Shown: positions 32,632 to 41,023, numbered from the stretch's first letter. The stretch: DNA of 41,023 bases from Spirochaetes bacterium ADurb.Bin218 (GCA_002069965.1 MWCI01000026.1:1-41023), one strand, 5' to 3'. The notes: generated from the letters alone by a model not told the origin. A program made the numbers and translations.

Positions 32632-33264
32632 ATGAAATCGAGAATTATTATCATAGCCTCTTTACTATTTTTTTCATGCCTACCCTCTGGCAGGTTTTAT
32701 AGAGTGCTTGATAGGCCAGATGTTGAAACTTCCTCAAAAGGAGGTATAATAAGGACTATATATTGTGATCTATATATAGAAAATGTGAGAAGGGAACTCT
32801 GGCCTGTTTTAAAAAAGAGCCAGGTATATAAGGCCAGAGGCAGTGATGCTCCAGATGGGGTGGCCTTTCTTTTTATTGTTGATAACACATGGGACAGGCC
32901 AATCTCCATTGATAGGGTTTATATCCTTGATAAAGATTCAGGTAAAATTTATAGTGAAGAGGATTTTAAATATACCCCTGCAGATTATATAGATAAACGA
33001 TTTTGTGTAAATCCAGAAATGATGAGGCAATCAAGAAGACTTTTAACTGATGCAAAGTCAATTGAAGATATTAATTATGATGAGCTTACAGTGGAATATA
33101 AATTTGATTTCATAGCACCAGGGGATAAGGTTTTCTTTTTTAAGTTCTTCACTTTTGTTCCTCAGAAAAAAAATATAAAAATATGTGTTGTTTTTAAATA
33201 TAATGATTTGAAAAAAATAATTGATTTTGATATAGGGCTTTCGGATTATTTAGAGAAACAGTAA
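32632..33264 (+). CDS. lipoprotein of unknown function
   Basis: A 210-residue predicted lipoprotein: MKSRIIIIASLLFFSC with Cys16 in a relaxed FFSC lipobox. The mature part is mixed alpha/beta and charged (ELWPVLKKSQVYKARGSDAPDGVAFLFIVDNTWDRPISIDRVYILD; later FIAPGDKVFFFKFFTFVP). The latter has the look of an immunoglobulin-like or DUF4352-like beta sandwich of envelope proteins, but I do not recognise a family. It lies 24 bases before gatC and is probably the first gene of the lipoprotein-gatC-thpR-pyrK operon. No convincing ribosome site precedes the ATG. Confidence 0.6.
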   Translation: MKSRIIIIASLLFFSCLPSGRFYRVLDRPDVETSSKGGIIRTIYCDLYIENVRRELWPVLKKSQVYKARGSDAPDGVAFLFIVDNTWDRPISIDRVYILDKDSGKIYSEEDFKYTPADYIDKRFCVNPEMMRQSRRLLTDAKSIEDINYDELTVEYKFDFIAPGDKVFFFKFFTFVPQKKNIKICVVFKYNDLKKIIDFDIGLSDYLEKQ

Positions 33265-33288
33265 TCTTTATGTAAGAGGAGAATTCAG

Positions 33289-33576
33289 GTGAAAATTGGT
33301 ATAACAGATATAGAAAAGGTGGCGCGCCTTGCAAGGCTTGAGTTGTCTGAGGAGGAGAAAAATGAATTCTCCGGGCAATTAAGCAAGATTATAGATTATG
33401 TAGAGAAGATAAAAGAACTGGATACATCTAATGTTAAACCAGCTGAGCATATTGTAACTTTGAATAACGTCTTTAGAAAGGATGAGGTAAAAGACTCTAT
33501 CCCGAGAACTGCTATTGAAGAGATGGTTCCTGAATTTAAAAATGGGCATATTGTTGTTCCAAAGATAATTGAATAA
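33289..33576 (+). CDS. gatC: aspartyl/glutamyl-tRNA amidotransferase subunit C
   Basis: Small subunit of GatCAB, which converts Glu-tRNA(Gln) and Asp-tRNA(Asn) to their amide forms. The 95-residue protein has the family pattern ITDIEKVARLARLELSEEEKNEFSGQLSKIIDYVEKIKELDTSNV, then RKDEVKDS. The start is GTG at 33289 with an AAGAGGAGAA ribosome site upstream. GatA and GatB, usually adjacent, are not in this window, so the subunits are dispersed. It is followed after three bases by thpR. Confidence 0.92.
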   Translation: MKIGITDIEKVARLARLELSEEEKNEFSGQLSKIIDYVEKIKELDTSNVKPAEHIVTLNNVFRKDEVKDSIPRTAIEEMVPEFKNGHIVVPKIIE

Positions 33577-33579
33577 GAA

Positions 33580-34170
33580 ATGAAAGAGAAAAGATTGTTT
33601 ATTGCTTTGCCTGTGAAAGAGGAGATTTACTCTGGAGTGGGTGAGGTTTTTTCATTTTTTTCTAAGTATAAAAATGATTTAAAGATTGTTGATAAGAATA
33701 ACCTTCACATAACATTGAAATTTCTTGGTCCCACACCTGAGGAGAGGGCAGAGAGAATTGCCCATGACTTTAAGGATTTAATAATTGGTGATATAATTGC
33801 TTATAAACTAAAGGGGCTTGGGGGCTTCCCCTCTTTAAAGAGCCCTTCTGTCCTGTGGGCTGGCATAGATTGTGATATGGCATTGATGAAAAAAATTCAC
33901 AGTACCATAGATTCCTTTTGTTCTTCCTTTGCCTTTGAAAAGGAGAAGAGAGATTTTGTTCCCCATCTAACCCTTGCACGGGTTAGAAAGGGTATTTTCC
34001 TTAATAGCAAGTTTATAGAGTATATAAAAAGTTTTGAAGAGACTTTGTTTTGTGAGTCGTTTTTTGACAGAGTTGTTTTGTATGAGTCAATATTGCGTCC
34101 ATCAGGGCCAGAGTATAAGAATATAGCAGAAGTTTTTTTGGGAGAAAACAATGGCAATACTTTTAGATAA
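33580..34170 (+). CDS. thpR: RNA 2',3'-cyclic phosphodiesterase (2'-5' RNA ligase family)
   Basis: 196-residue member of the 2H phosphoesterase superfamily, acting on 2',3'-cyclic phosphate RNA ends and, in reverse, joining 2'-5' bonds. It opens RLFIALPVKEEI. The two catalytic H-x-T motifs are at His43-x-Thr45 (NLHITLKFLGPT) and His129-x-Thr131 (FVPHLTLARVR). Both are intact and the length is usual. It begins three bases after gatC and overlaps pyrK by 20 bases, so the three are translationally linked. Confidence 0.93.
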   Translation: MKEKRLFIALPVKEEIYSGVGEVFSFFSKYKNDLKIVDKNNLHITLKFLGPTPEERAERIAHDFKDLIIGDIIAYKLKGLGGFPSLKSPSVLWAGIDCDMALMKKIHSTIDSFCSSFAFEKEKRDFVPHLTLARVRKGIFLNSKFIEYIKSFEETLFCESFFDRVVLYESILRPSGPEYKNIAEVFLGENNGNTFR

Positions 34171-34900
34171 ACCACAAGAGGTTTCACAGGAACACTTTTT
34201 GTTAAAAATAGCAATGAAAGGAGCCAATTTTGCTCCAGGCCAATTTATAAATATTAAAACTACTGAAGGGACAGATCCTCTGTTGCGCAGGCCCTTTTCA
34301 ATTTTTGATGCAGAGGGTGATATTGCCCATATAATTGTTCGTGTGGTTGGCAGAGGCACCTCTCTTATAAGTAAGATGGAAAAGGGAGAGATCAATGTCC
34401 TTGGACCTCTGGGTAAGGGGTTTACTCTGGAAAAGAATAAAAATCTCCTTCTTGTGGGAGGAGGAGTTGGCAATGCTCCTTTATATTTTTTGGCAAGGGA
34501 ACTTAAAAATCGTGGGAATAAACTCACCTATATATATGCAGCAAAAACTAAAAACTATATCTTTTATGAAGATCTTTACAGAGGACTGGTAGATGAATTT
34601 TTGCTCTTCACAGATGATGGATCTGCTGGGACAAAGGGGGTGCCCACAGAGATGGCTCGAGATATTATATCCGGCAGTGGGTTTGAGCGAGTTTATTGCT
34701 GTGGACCAGATCCGATGATGGAAAAGGTAGTGAACATGGCAAGTGCCTCTGCTGCTGTTGAGGTATCAATGGAAAATTACTTTGGATGTGGAGTTGGACT
34801 TTGTATGGGATGCACAGTTGATACAATTCATGGATTTAAACGGGCATGTATGGATGGCCCTGTTTTTAATGGAAGGGAAGTTATCTGGAGCAAGGAATAA
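34151..34900 (+). CDS. pyrK: dihydroorotate dehydrogenase electron-transfer subunit
   Basis: FAD/[2Fe-2S] subunit that passes electrons from PyrD (class 1B) to NAD+ in pyrimidine synthesis. The 249-residue protein has RRPFSIFD (FAD binding, 46-53), NVLGPLGKGF, LLVGGGVGNAPLYFLAR (NAD binding, 100-116) and CCGPDPMM. Four iron-sulfur cysteines, Cys213, 218, 221 and 233, lie in GCGVGLCMGCTVDTIHGFKRACMDGPVF. All are present. pyrD is not in the window. A related ferredoxin-NADP reductase (SudB/GltD type) role cannot be fully excluded but the cysteine spacing and ending fit PyrK. Confidence 0.88.
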   Translation: MAILLDKPQEVSQEHFLLKIAMKGANFAPGQFINIKTTEGTDPLLRRPFSIFDAEGDIAHIIVRVVGRGTSLISKMEKGEINVLGPLGKGFTLEKNKNLLLVGGGVGNAPLYFLARELKNRGNKLTYIYAAKTKNYIFYEDLYRGLVDEFLLFTDDGSAGTKGVPTEMARDIISGSGFERVYCCGPDPMMEKVVNMASASAAVEVSMENYFGCGVGLCMGCTVDTIHGFKRACMDGPVFNGREVIWSKE

Positions 34901-34905
34901 TAAAT

Positions 34906-34945
34906 AAAAAGACTTCCCATAAGGTAAGTCAAGGGAAGTCTTTTT
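34906..34945. terminator. bidirectional intrinsic terminator
   Basis: AAAAAGACTTCCC (34906-34918) pairs with GGGAAGTCTTTTT (34933-34945) in a 13-base-pair stem around a 14-base loop. The flanking A and T tracts allow termination from both sides. It sits between the converging pyrK (stop at 34900) and chemoreceptor (stop at 34958) genes. Confidence 0.9.
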
Positions 34946-34957
34946 ACCTGAGGTTTT

Positions 34958-36784
34958 TCACTCGGAAATATATCGTTTATCTACTATGAAATAGTCAGTA
35001 ATGGATTTTAACTCAACTGCCTTTTCTTTTAATTTTTCTGCTGAGTTGTGCACATTCTCAGAGGAATTGGTAATTACAAGAATTGACTCATTTATATTGG
35101 AAAGGGCCTTGAGTATTTCATTGCTGCTATGTTGCTGCTCTGCTGTTGTCCCTGCAATTATGCTGGACATTTGATTTACCTTATCAATATCCTTAAGAAC
35201 ATTGTTGCTATCAGTCCTTTGATCCTTAGATGCGAGGGCAATTTCTTCAATGAGAGTGGCTGTGTTTTTTATATTTTCAATCATCTGGTTTATTGCTTCA
35301 TTTGTGGTATTAACAAGCCTTGCTCCTTCATTGACATCACTACCTGTTTGCTGAATCATCTTTTCTATTTCCTTTGTGCTTGAGGCAGTTGCATCAGCAA
35401 GTTTGGAGATCTCCTCAGCAACAACTGCAAATCCTCGTCCGTGCTCACCTGCTCTGGCTGCCTCGATTGAGGCATTAAGTGAAAGAAGGTTTATCTGTTC
35501 TGATATATCGTTTATAATTCTGATGATCTCAACAATTCTCCTGGAGTTTTCTGATATCTGGTTTATCTTTGAGGTTGTAGAGTCAAGAATTGACTTTGTC
35601 TCATTTGCATTTTTTACTGCAGCCTGAGTCTTCTGGCTTACATCAGTTGCCTGCTCGCTAACCTTTGCAGAGGACTTATAGAGCTTATCCATGGCCTTCA
35701 TTGTCTCTGCCATTTGGCTTGCCTGATTTTTTGCTGCATTGGATATGCTATCAATAGAGGCTGCCAACTCTTCATTTGAGGATGTTGTTTCTTCTATGTA
35801 GCCTGCCTGATTTTGCATCTCCAGTTCAAGCTTGCTGCTTGTTGATGCGAGTGTCTCTGCCTCTGTGTTTAACTCAGCAGAAACTTTTTTTATGGAAGCA
35901 ACGACATTTTGCGTTGTAACAATCATAGTATTTACAGCATCTATCAGCTCATCAAATTCACTTTTTATGGATTTGTGATAGACATTACAATCACAGCAGA
36001 ATTTCTTTATCTTTTCCTCTTTGGAGAGATCTTCCATGCCTTCATAACAGAGAGTTCCACTTATTCCCCAGCAGGCTTTGTTGGAGGTACTAAAGGCAGG
36101 GCATTCTTTTTTGTCACAGTTTTTTATCTCGCTGCATTTAACATACTGTGGCTGAATAATAAATTTGCTTAGATCCCCCTGGCTTGCAAGGTGAGCAACG
36201 TCAATAATTTGCCTCATAGGATTTTTAATATAACGTGCAATAAAAAAGCTTATCATAAAGAGAATTGGAGGTGTTACAAAGATTAAAAGCAAAAGCAATT
36301 CCCCAAAGGCCTTTTGTAAACTCATTGTATCCTTTCTTGGAATTGCAGCAGCAATATAGAGATTTCGCTCTGGAATAAATTCTTTGCTTACAAAGATCTC
36401 TTCTCCCTGAGAATCTTTGTATTTAAAAAATCCTCTGTCCCCTTGAAGTAAAGACAGAACATAAGAATCGCTTTCACCCTTTTTTGATGGATGAGCAACG
36501 TATGTTCCATTTGCATCCATGATAAAGAAAAATCCGCCACCACTAACTTTAGTTTTTTCCACAAGCTCAATGAGCTTGGAGTTATCATCAGATGGCAAAA
36601 TCTCACCAACAATCTTTGCATAATTTACACTTTTGTGGAGAGAATTCTCTGCAATTTTTTGTGAATAGCTGTCTATGAATGTATAAAGAATGACAGTAGT
36701 TATTACAAGAGGTGCTATTGAAATAGTCACCATTGATTTAAGGACAGTGCCTCTAACTCCATAAAAAAGTTTTCTCATTATCAT
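34958..36784 (-). CDS. methyl-accepting chemotaxis protein with cysteine-rich insert
   Basis: A 608-residue chemoreceptor. It has a first membrane helix (about 19-38), a periplasmic Cache-like sensor (about 40-155, with [16 protein letters not shown]), a second helix (161-184) and a HAMP start ([22 protein letters not shown]). The cysteine-rich insert spans 217-266 with eight Cys: 217, 223, 228, 238, 246, 263, 264, 266. The signalling coiled coil has the hairpin tip [39 protein letters not shown] at about 426-464. The insert resembles the 'two-CW' domain ([20 protein letters not shown]), with the first CW changed to CS. A GAGG ribosome site precedes the ATG. It probably senses small organic ligands, and the insert could bind metal or sense redox; both are inferences. 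Confidence 0.9.
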   Translation of the reverse strand: MIMRKLFYGVRGTVLKSMVTISIAPLVITTVILYTFIDSYSQKIAENSLHKSVNYAKIVGEILPSDDNSKLIELVEKTKVSGGGFFFIMDANGTYVAHPSKKGESDSYVLSLLQGDRGFFKYKDSQGEEIFVSKEFIPERNLYIAAAIPRKDTMSLQKAFGELLLLLIFVTPPILFMISFFIARYIKNPMRQIIDVAHLASQGDLSKFIIQPQYVKCSEIKNCDKKECPAFSTSNKACWGISGTLCYEGMEDLSKEEKIKKFCCDCNVYHKSIKSEFDELIDAVNTMIVTTQNVVASIKKVSAELNTEAETLASTSSKLELEMQNQAGYIEETTSSNEELAASIDSISNAAKNQASQMAETMKAMDKLYKSSAKVSEQATDVSQKTQAAVKNANETKSILDSTTSKINQISENSRRIVEIIRIINDISEQINLLSLNASIEAARAGEHGRGFAVVAEEISKLADATASSTKEIEKMIQQTGSDVNEGARLVNTTNEAINQMIENIKNTATLIEEIALASKDQRTDSNNVLKDIDKVNQMSSIIAGTTAEQQHSSNEILKALSNINESILVITNSSENVHNSAEKLKEKAVELKSITDYFIVDKRYISE

Positions 36785-36810
36785 GATAATTCCTCACAAA
36801 AGAAGTTCTT

Positions 36811-36828
36811 CTCTGCAAAAATGCAGAG
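36811..36828 (-). other. hairpin in the chemoreceptor leader
   Basis: CTCTGCA (36811-36817) pairs with TGCAGAG (36822-36828) in a seven-base-pair stem with a four-base loop, 27 bases upstream of the chemoreceptor ATG on the minus strand. No uridine tract follows. It may affect mRNA stability or translation of the receptor. Confidence 0.35.
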
Positions 36829-36938
36829 GTTGCTTAAAGTTTGACCCCTTTTTATTTATATTTTCTGTGTCTGAGAGCCAGTTAATAAGCCATAGGCTGT
36901 AAAAGAACAGGGCAATAAGTATTATTTTTTAATTAAAT

Positions 36939-36966
36939 AGCATATAAATATAGCACAAATTGTCAA
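36939..36966 (-). promoter_or_regulatory. candidate promoter of the chemoreceptor gene
   Basis: On the minus strand TTGACA (plus 36961-36966), a 16-base spacer and TATGCT (36939-36944, four of six) lie about 155 bases upstream of the chemoreceptor start and just after the stop of the zinc-ribbon membrane gene. No sigma-28-like flagellar promoter was evident. Confidence 0.45.
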
Positions 36967-36980
36967 GCCTTTATGATTTA

Positions 36981-37484
36981 TTAGCCAAACCTAAATTGTT
37001 TTTTAAAGAAGTTGCCTGCATAAACACCAAAAATTGCAATAAGGCAATATAAAAGTGCAACCAGAATAGATTCAAATGTTATATAGTTTATGATTATAAA
37101 ATCCCCACATTTTAGCAAAAAAATTGTAAAGAAAGCTCCATAAAGTGCCTCTTTGATTTTTATGTATTTGATAAAAAAAGTTATGGCAATTGTAGAAATT
37201 AAAATACCTGCAGCAGGCCCAACAGAAGATACAATGATAAAGTTCTCTGGAATTATATCCATATTGCTGTCATAGATTCCCAGAAGTATTGCAGCAACAA
37301 AACTTGTTATGATCATAGCTAAAAAAACTATAAGTGAAGAGATTATAAAATATTTATAGGAGAATCCTAACTTTTCAGGAATTCTCTCTTGTGGCAAAAG
37401 CTCTTTTCCGCATTTGTTGCAAAAGTTGCTATCTGGTGGAATAATATTCCCACAGTGTGAGCATTTTATATCTTCTTTATTCAT
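36981..37484 (-). CDS. zinc-ribbon membrane protein
   Basis: A 167-residue protein with an N-terminal zinc ribbon (IKCSHCGNIIPPDSNFCNKCGKEL: CxxC...CxxC, Cys8/11 and Cys22/25) followed by about four membrane segments (YFIISSLIVFLAMIITSFVAAILLG, VGPAAGILISTIAITFFI and two more). Zinc-ribbon-plus-membrane proteins of this 'zf-ribbon_3/DUF' type are common and mostly uncharacterised. The start overlaps the nitrilase-family gene stop by four bases (ATGA), so the two are translationally coupled. No enzymatic motif is visible. Confidence 0.7.
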   Translation of the reverse strand: MNKEDIKCSHCGNIIPPDSNFCNKCGKELLPQERIPEKLGFSYKYFIISSLIVFLAMIITSFVAAILLGIYDSNMDIIPENFIIVSSVGPAAGILISTIAITFFIKYIKIKEALYGAFFTIFLLKCGDFIIINYITFESILVALLYCLIAIFGVYAGNFFKKQFRFG

Positions 37485-38203
37485 GGAAGATCAATCTCCT
37501 TTTTTATTATCATTGGAGTATGTTCCTGCTCTGGAGAAACTCTGTATATTATTCCCCCTGGTGATGCAATTAGACTTCGTGCCTGTAAAAAATCTTTGTA
37601 TTCATCTCGAACTCCACAGACCTTTACAATGATAGCAGAGGAAAGCTTTGCACCGCGAACATATATATCATTGTCTCTTTTATATTTTTCTTCAACTGTC
37701 TCTTCTTTTTTTATTAGAGAAAATGTAGGAGAAAAAATAAGTTCTGCCTTATTTTCTTTCATAAAGAAGAAACTCTCATCGTGAAAGACGTCAGCACAGA
37801 TCAGCACACCAAACCTAACTCCATCAGCCTCAAAGACCTTCAAATCATTGCCAGGTGTAATTTTGCCAACCTCTGCAAAAAAGAGATTTTTTTTGCGGTA
37901 AAATCCAAGCTCTTTTCCTTTGCTAAAGACAAAGGTGGTATTATACATTACATCATCGGCAAGCTCTGGCATTGTGCCGCCAATTATAGTGCAATTTAGC
38001 TCCTCAGACAAAAGCCTGATTCTCTTTATTTGCAACTGCTGATTATGGAGACTCTGGCCATGATTTCCAAGTCGCCTGTTTACAAAAAAATATTCAGGGA
38101 AGCATACAAAATGAGGGGCAAAAAGCTCCATCTCTTTAATGTCGCTTCTGGTAATAGGAATGCCCAGAGGCTTTTGATATAAGATGAGGCGAATTTTTTT
38201 CAT
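37481..38203 (-). CDS. carbon-nitrogen hydrolase (nitrilase superfamily)
   Basis: A 240-residue member of the nitrilase superfamily, which hydrolyses amide or nitrile C-N bonds. The Glu-Lys-Cys triad is visible: Glu37 in FVCFPEYFFVN, Lys104/105 in FYRKKNLFFAE and Cys136 in FGVLICADVFHD. The protein is at the short end of the family. The insert between residues 160 and 185 is charged. Substrate cannot be assigned; omega-amidase, N-carbamoyl hydrolase and others share these motifs. It lies 45 bases downstream of the PP2C gene and overlaps the zinc-ribbon gene downstream. Confidence 0.85.
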   Translation of the reverse strand: MKKIRLILYQKPLGIPITRSDIKEMELFAPHFVCFPEYFFVNRRLGNHGQSLHNQQLQIKRIRLLSEELNCTIIGGTMPELADDVMYNTTFVFSKGKELGFYRKKNLFFAEVGKITPGNDLKVFEADGVRFGVLICADVFHDESFFFMKENKAELIFSPTFSLIKKEETVEEKYKRDNDIYVRGAKLSSAIIVKVCGVRDEYKDFLQARSLIASPGGIIYRVSPEQEHTPMIIKKEIDLP

Positions 38204-38248
38204 AGGCTTACATCAATGAAGAAAACTTTTTAAGTCAAGTTTAAAATT

Positions 38249-40258
38249 TCATAAAAGTGATATTCCAATGAGGAGCAGATCATCCTCATAGGGCTTGAGC
38301 CCTCTTTTGCTGTCAAGAATGGACATTATACTGTCAAGGGAAGAGCCTATATCTGAAGAAGAATTTTCAGTAAATATATTTAAAAAATCTTCACTTTGAG
38401 ACAGAGGCAAATTTGTCACTGGATCTGTCATCTCGGTAAGTCCATCTGTGAATAAAAAGATTCTGTCCCCTCTGTGTAATTTGAAACTGTAGGCTTTATA
38501 TTCAGCATCTTCCATTAAACCTATGAGAGAGCCATGGGACTCAAGGATAGTTGCAACTCCCTCTGCAGAAATTACAACAGGGGAGGGGTGAGCTCCATTT
38601 GAAAAGGTTAGTTCATATTCATCGTTTGAGCTGTTAAATTTTATGTGAGCATAAATCCCTGTTAAAAAATAAGATGACATATAGCCAGAGATATTTTTAT
38701 TCAGTGCCTCTATATAACCATGGGGGTTATCCTTGAATTTTAAGGAAAGATCGTCTGTAATAAATTTAAGGAGAGAAAGGAAAAGAGAAGAGGCAACGCC
38801 GTGGCCTGAAATATCTCCAATAAAAACTGATAGCTCATCATCTGAGAAATTTTTCACTGCAAAAAAATCACCGCCAATCTTTTCAACACACCTCTGCCTG
38901 GATTCGACGTGAAATCTGCCCATCCTGCCTGTATTGCCAAGGAGTATGGTTTTTTGGACCAACTCTGCAATTGAGATCTCTTTTTCTATAATCTGATTTC
39001 TTTCCTGTAATTTTATCTGGTTTTCTTTAAGTTCCATTTCGATTTTTTTTCTAAGGGTTATATCCTCTTCAACAGCTATATAATTTGTTATTTTGCCAGA
39101 GTCATCTTTAATAGAAGAAATTGCAGCAAGCTCCCAGTATTCCTCGCCATTCTTTTTTGTGTTTTTAATCTCTCCAATCCACTTACCACCATTGCGTATA
39201 ACGTCGATTATAGCCTCAATCTCCCTTTGCAATAGGTTGCGATTTAAAAACTTCTCTGGCTTTTTGCCCTTTACTTCATCAAGAGAGTAGCCAGTCATTT
39301 CTTCAAAACGGGGATTTACATATTCAATTCTGCCTTTTGTGTCTGTGATACATATACTTGCAGGAGAGTGCTGCACTGCTGCTGAAAATTTCCGTAGGGC
39401 ATTTTCTTTATTTTTTCTTTCTGCAAGTTCAAGGTGTAGCTCTTTTGTTTTCTCTTCTATTTTTTTTGCAAGGAAGAGGTTGTATTCTTCGATTATCTTT
39501 TGCTGCTCAGTGGTTTTTTCTTCATAGGCTGCAATTATTGGAATGTTTATATAAACCACAGTGGAGATAAAAGCCATGACTATTAAAACAAATATCTCTC
39601 TGAGAAGGTTAAACCCTGTATGAATAACAGAACCATCAAGGACTTTGATATAAATCTGCGCATTGGAAAAATATGCCACAAAGATAAATACAATCCAGTT
39701 GATAAAAATAAAGTAAAATATCAGCCTGTATAATCTTTTATTGTATAAAAATACATTTATAATAGTAACAGTTGCATATAACACAGAAATATTATATGAC
39801 AAAAGGGCTATATCCCATCCGAGTTTTGCTACATAGATATAACGAGTAATGACAATACATGTTGCAAAGGTAAAGGCTGCTATATATGAGAGAGCAGTTG
39901 CATCTGCCATGTTTTTCTTTTTTTGGTAAATAAACCATGCCATTACTGCAACAGAGAAATTCATAGATATGGGAAGAAAAACAGTAGTCAGGTGTATCCC
40001 TGCGATCAATTGAAATGTTGCAGCCATAAAAGAAATACCTGCAACAGCTATAAAATATATAAAACTGCCTCTTATCTCCAGAACATGCCATGGCCTGTAG
40101 CCAGGCTTATAATTTAGGGCAAGAAGTTCTTCTGTGACGCCTATGAGACTCCAGAATTTATCTATAAAGCCATCTTTAAAGCCATCTTTTCTCATCAAAA
40201 AATTCCAGGAAAATTTATATGTTTTTATATACAAGATTAAATTTAAAAAATCAACCAC
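38249..40258 (-). CDS. membrane PAS-PP2C (SpoIIE-type) serine phosphatase
   Basis: A 669-residue protein. Six membrane helices lie between about 60 and 245, then a coiled coil (245-290) and a PAS domain (290-405; SPASICITDTKGRIEYVNPRF, ending AVEEDITLRKK). A second coiled coil follows, then a SpoIIE/RsbU-type PP2C phosphatase (445-669) with metal-site motifs IGGDFFAV (462-464), GDISGHGVASS (481-487), FTDGLTEM (603-606) and EDDLLLI. Such enzymes dephosphorylate STAS antagonists in partner switching; a STAS protein is encoded at 23907-24599. The GTG start (40258) and an ATG at 40195 (MRKDGFKDGF) are both possible, since neither has a ribosome site. The downstream nitrilase gene is probably cotranscribed. 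Confidence 0.88.
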   Translation of the reverse strand: MVDFLNLILYIKTYKFSWNFLMRKDGFKDGFIDKFWSLIGVTEELLALNYKPGYRPWHVLEIRGSFIYFIAVAGISFMAATFQLIAGIHLTTVFLPISMNFSVAVMAWFIYQKKKNMADATALSYIAAFTFATCIVITRYIYVAKLGWDIALLSYNISVLYATVTIINVFLYNKRLYRLIFYFIFINWIVFIFVAYFSNAQIYIKVLDGSVIHTGFNLLREIFVLIVMAFISTVVYINIPIIAAYEEKTTEQQKIIEEYNLFLAKKIEEKTKELHLELAERKNKENALRKFSAAVQHSPASICITDTKGRIEYVNPRFEEMTGYSLDEVKGKKPEKFLNRNLLQREIEAIIDVIRNGGKWIGEIKNTKKNGEEYWELAAISSIKDDSGKITNYIAVEEDITLRKKIEMELKENQIKLQERNQIIEKEISIAELVQKTILLGNTGRMGRFHVESRQRCVEKIGGDFFAVKNFSDDELSVFIGDISGHGVASSLFLSLLKFITDDLSLKFKDNPHGYIEALNKNISGYMSSYFLTGIYAHIKFNSSNDEYELTFSNGAHPSPVVISAEGVATILESHGSLIGLMEDAEYKAYSFKLHRGDRIFLFTDGLTEMTDPVTNLPLSQSEDFLNIFTENSSSDIGSSLDSIMSILDSKRGLKPYEDDLLLIGISLL

Positions 40259-40676
40259 TCAGACGGTTGAAAATTTATTCTTATATCATTTTTGTCAATT
40301 TATTTAAGCTGAAAAATCTTACATAAATCTAACTAAGGCAATGAATTTTATTTCATTTATAAAAAAGGCAATATTTTAGCTTTTTTTGCAAAAAAACGCC
40401 AAAATTTTATTTATGAAAGGCCATAATGGCTCTGTGAAAAAAAATTTTTGTGGATTTATATTGAAGAGATTTATAAATGGAAAAAAGATTATTTCAGATG
40501 TAATCCGCTGACTTGGCGGCAGATTATATCTTGAATAATAATATAAAAACAAAAAAATAGGTAAAACTGGATTGTTTGGTCGGCATAAATGAGCATAGTC
40601 CGTTAAAGGGCAGAGGTTCATGGAAAATTCTGCAAGCCGGTTTTGCCATAAAATCAAAAAATAAGTGAGGTTTTCT
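40259..40676. other. 418-base leader/intergenic region before the acyl-CoA dehydrogenase gene
   Basis: No gene is supported. The region is very AT-rich from 40259 to about 40480, then contains a structured stretch: TAATCCGC (40501-40508) pairs with GCGG-CAG-ATTA (40516-40526) around TGACTTG with a small bulge. A GCCAT-A-ATGGC palindrome sits at 40430-40440. Neither matches a riboswitch class I can name. A GTGAGG ribosome site precedes the ATG at 40677. Confidence 0.45.
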
Positions 40677-41023
40677 ATGGATCGTATTGTTGATTCAAGG
40701 GATCAGAAGTTTGTTCTCTACGAAATGCTTAATGTAACTGAACTTTGCAAAACTGATATGTTCAGTGATTTTGATCAGGAGATGTTTGACATGACTCTTG
40801 ATCTGACAAGGGAAATCTGTGAAGAGCATATTCTTGGCTGCTATCAGGAAGTTGACAAAGAAGGTGGAGCAAAATTTGAAAATGGAAAAGTGACAATCCC
40901 CAAACAGTATCATGAAGTCCACAAGATAATGAATGAGGCAGGCCTTTTTACAATGGGAGTTAGCAAAGAGGCTGGCGGTCAGGGATTTCCTTACACAATA
41001 TGCCTTGCTTCTTATGAATACTA
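40677..41023 (+). CDS. acyl-CoA dehydrogenase, N-terminal part (cut by window edge)
   Basis: 115 codons from an ATG at 40677 to the right edge, no stop. The segment reads FVLYEMLNVTELCKTDMFSD, then ICEEHILGCYQEVDKEGGAK, YHEVHKIMNEAGLFTMGVSK and EAGGQGFPYT. It is the start of the long (about 600-residue) acyl-CoA dehydrogenase class, whose N-terminal helical domain carries the VTEL...DFD pattern and GGQG(F/L)P. Members oxidise acyl-CoA to enoyl-CoA with FAD and electron-transfer flavoprotein, in fatty-acid or related degradation (some act on methylmercaptopropionyl-CoA). The catalytic Glu lies beyond the window. Ribosome site GTGAGG at 40665-40670. Confidence 0.88.
   Translation, partial: MDRIVDSRDQKFVLYEMLNVTELCKTDMFSDFDQEMFDMTLDLTREICEEHILGCYQEVDKEGGAKFENGKVTIPKQYHEVHKIMNEAGLFTMGVSKEAGGQGFPYTICLASYEY

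Noticed and set aside
40376-40657. 93-codon minus-strand frame in the leader of the acyl-CoA dehydrogenase gene
   Set aside because: No ribosome site, no recognisable domain and low-complexity composition; treated as non-coding.
1-41023. tRNA, rRNA, CRISPR arrays, intact transposases
   Set aside because: I looked for tRNA T-loop motifs, spaced direct repeats and transposase-like proteins; matches such as GGTTCAAATC near 6326 fall inside coding sequence, and none form a complete feature.

Overview
This is an AT-rich (roughly one-third G+C by eye), gene-dense bacterial chromosome segment with double-membrane traits: lipoproteins, an LpoB-like lipoprotein activator, a periplasmic-type amidase, a Wzx/Wzy polysaccharide pathway and a chemoreceptor. 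Several lipoproteins have a loose lipobox ending F-S-C or L-S-C. The window also carries PP2C/STAS partner-switching proteins and the start of a long-type acyl-CoA dehydrogenase. Together these fit a spirochaete-like or other deep-branching diderm lineage, but no marker here settles the taxonomy. I found no rRNA, tRNA, CRISPR array or intact insertion sequence.

Left edge (1-5894): a surface-polysaccharide cluster (glycosyltransferase fragment, Wzy/ligase-like protein, Wzx flippase), then envelope genes on the minus strand (GerMN-like protein, N-acetylmuramoyl-L-alanine amidase, PgsA). 6076-9297: an SH3-type lipoprotein overlapping an RsuA/RluB pseudouridine synthase, then MurI and an unknown membrane protein on the minus strand. 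9590-14184: the conserved rpmH-rnpA-yidD-yidC-khpB-mnmE block, without dnaA next to rpmH.

14200-19628: a complete branched-chain amino-acid ABC operon in the order livK-livH-livM-livG-livF, with an inositol-monophosphatase-family gene as its last member. A GC-rich hairpin sits between livK and livH. 19629-21438: a small accessory island with a TIGR04255-like protein, a 67-residue putative antitoxin and a VapC-like PIN ribonuclease in one tight operon, next to a repeated palindromic motif and a possible decayed small ORF. This trio is the best candidate in the window for an under-described system.

21659-27507: a tRNA dihydrouridine synthase with an overlapping zinc-ribbon gene; a TPR protein with a membrane protein; a STAS/zinc-ribbon protein next to an output-less membrane sensor; and a divergent Nudix protein overlapping MnmH. 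27598-31470: an LpoB-like lipoprotein, a COG3014-like lipoprotein and a PAS-PAS-degenerate-kinase-REC protein. A near-perfect intrinsic terminator lies inside the first 20 codons of that last gene.

31471-36784: a K+ channel with RCK domains; the operon lipoprotein-gatC-thpR-pyrK, closed by a strong bidirectional terminator; and a chemoreceptor with an eight-cysteine insert after the HAMP region. 36981-41023: a minus-strand group with a membrane PAS-PP2C phosphatase, a nitrilase-family amidohydrolase and a zinc-ribbon membrane protein. A long gene-free leader and the 5' part of an acyl-CoA dehydrogenase gene follow.
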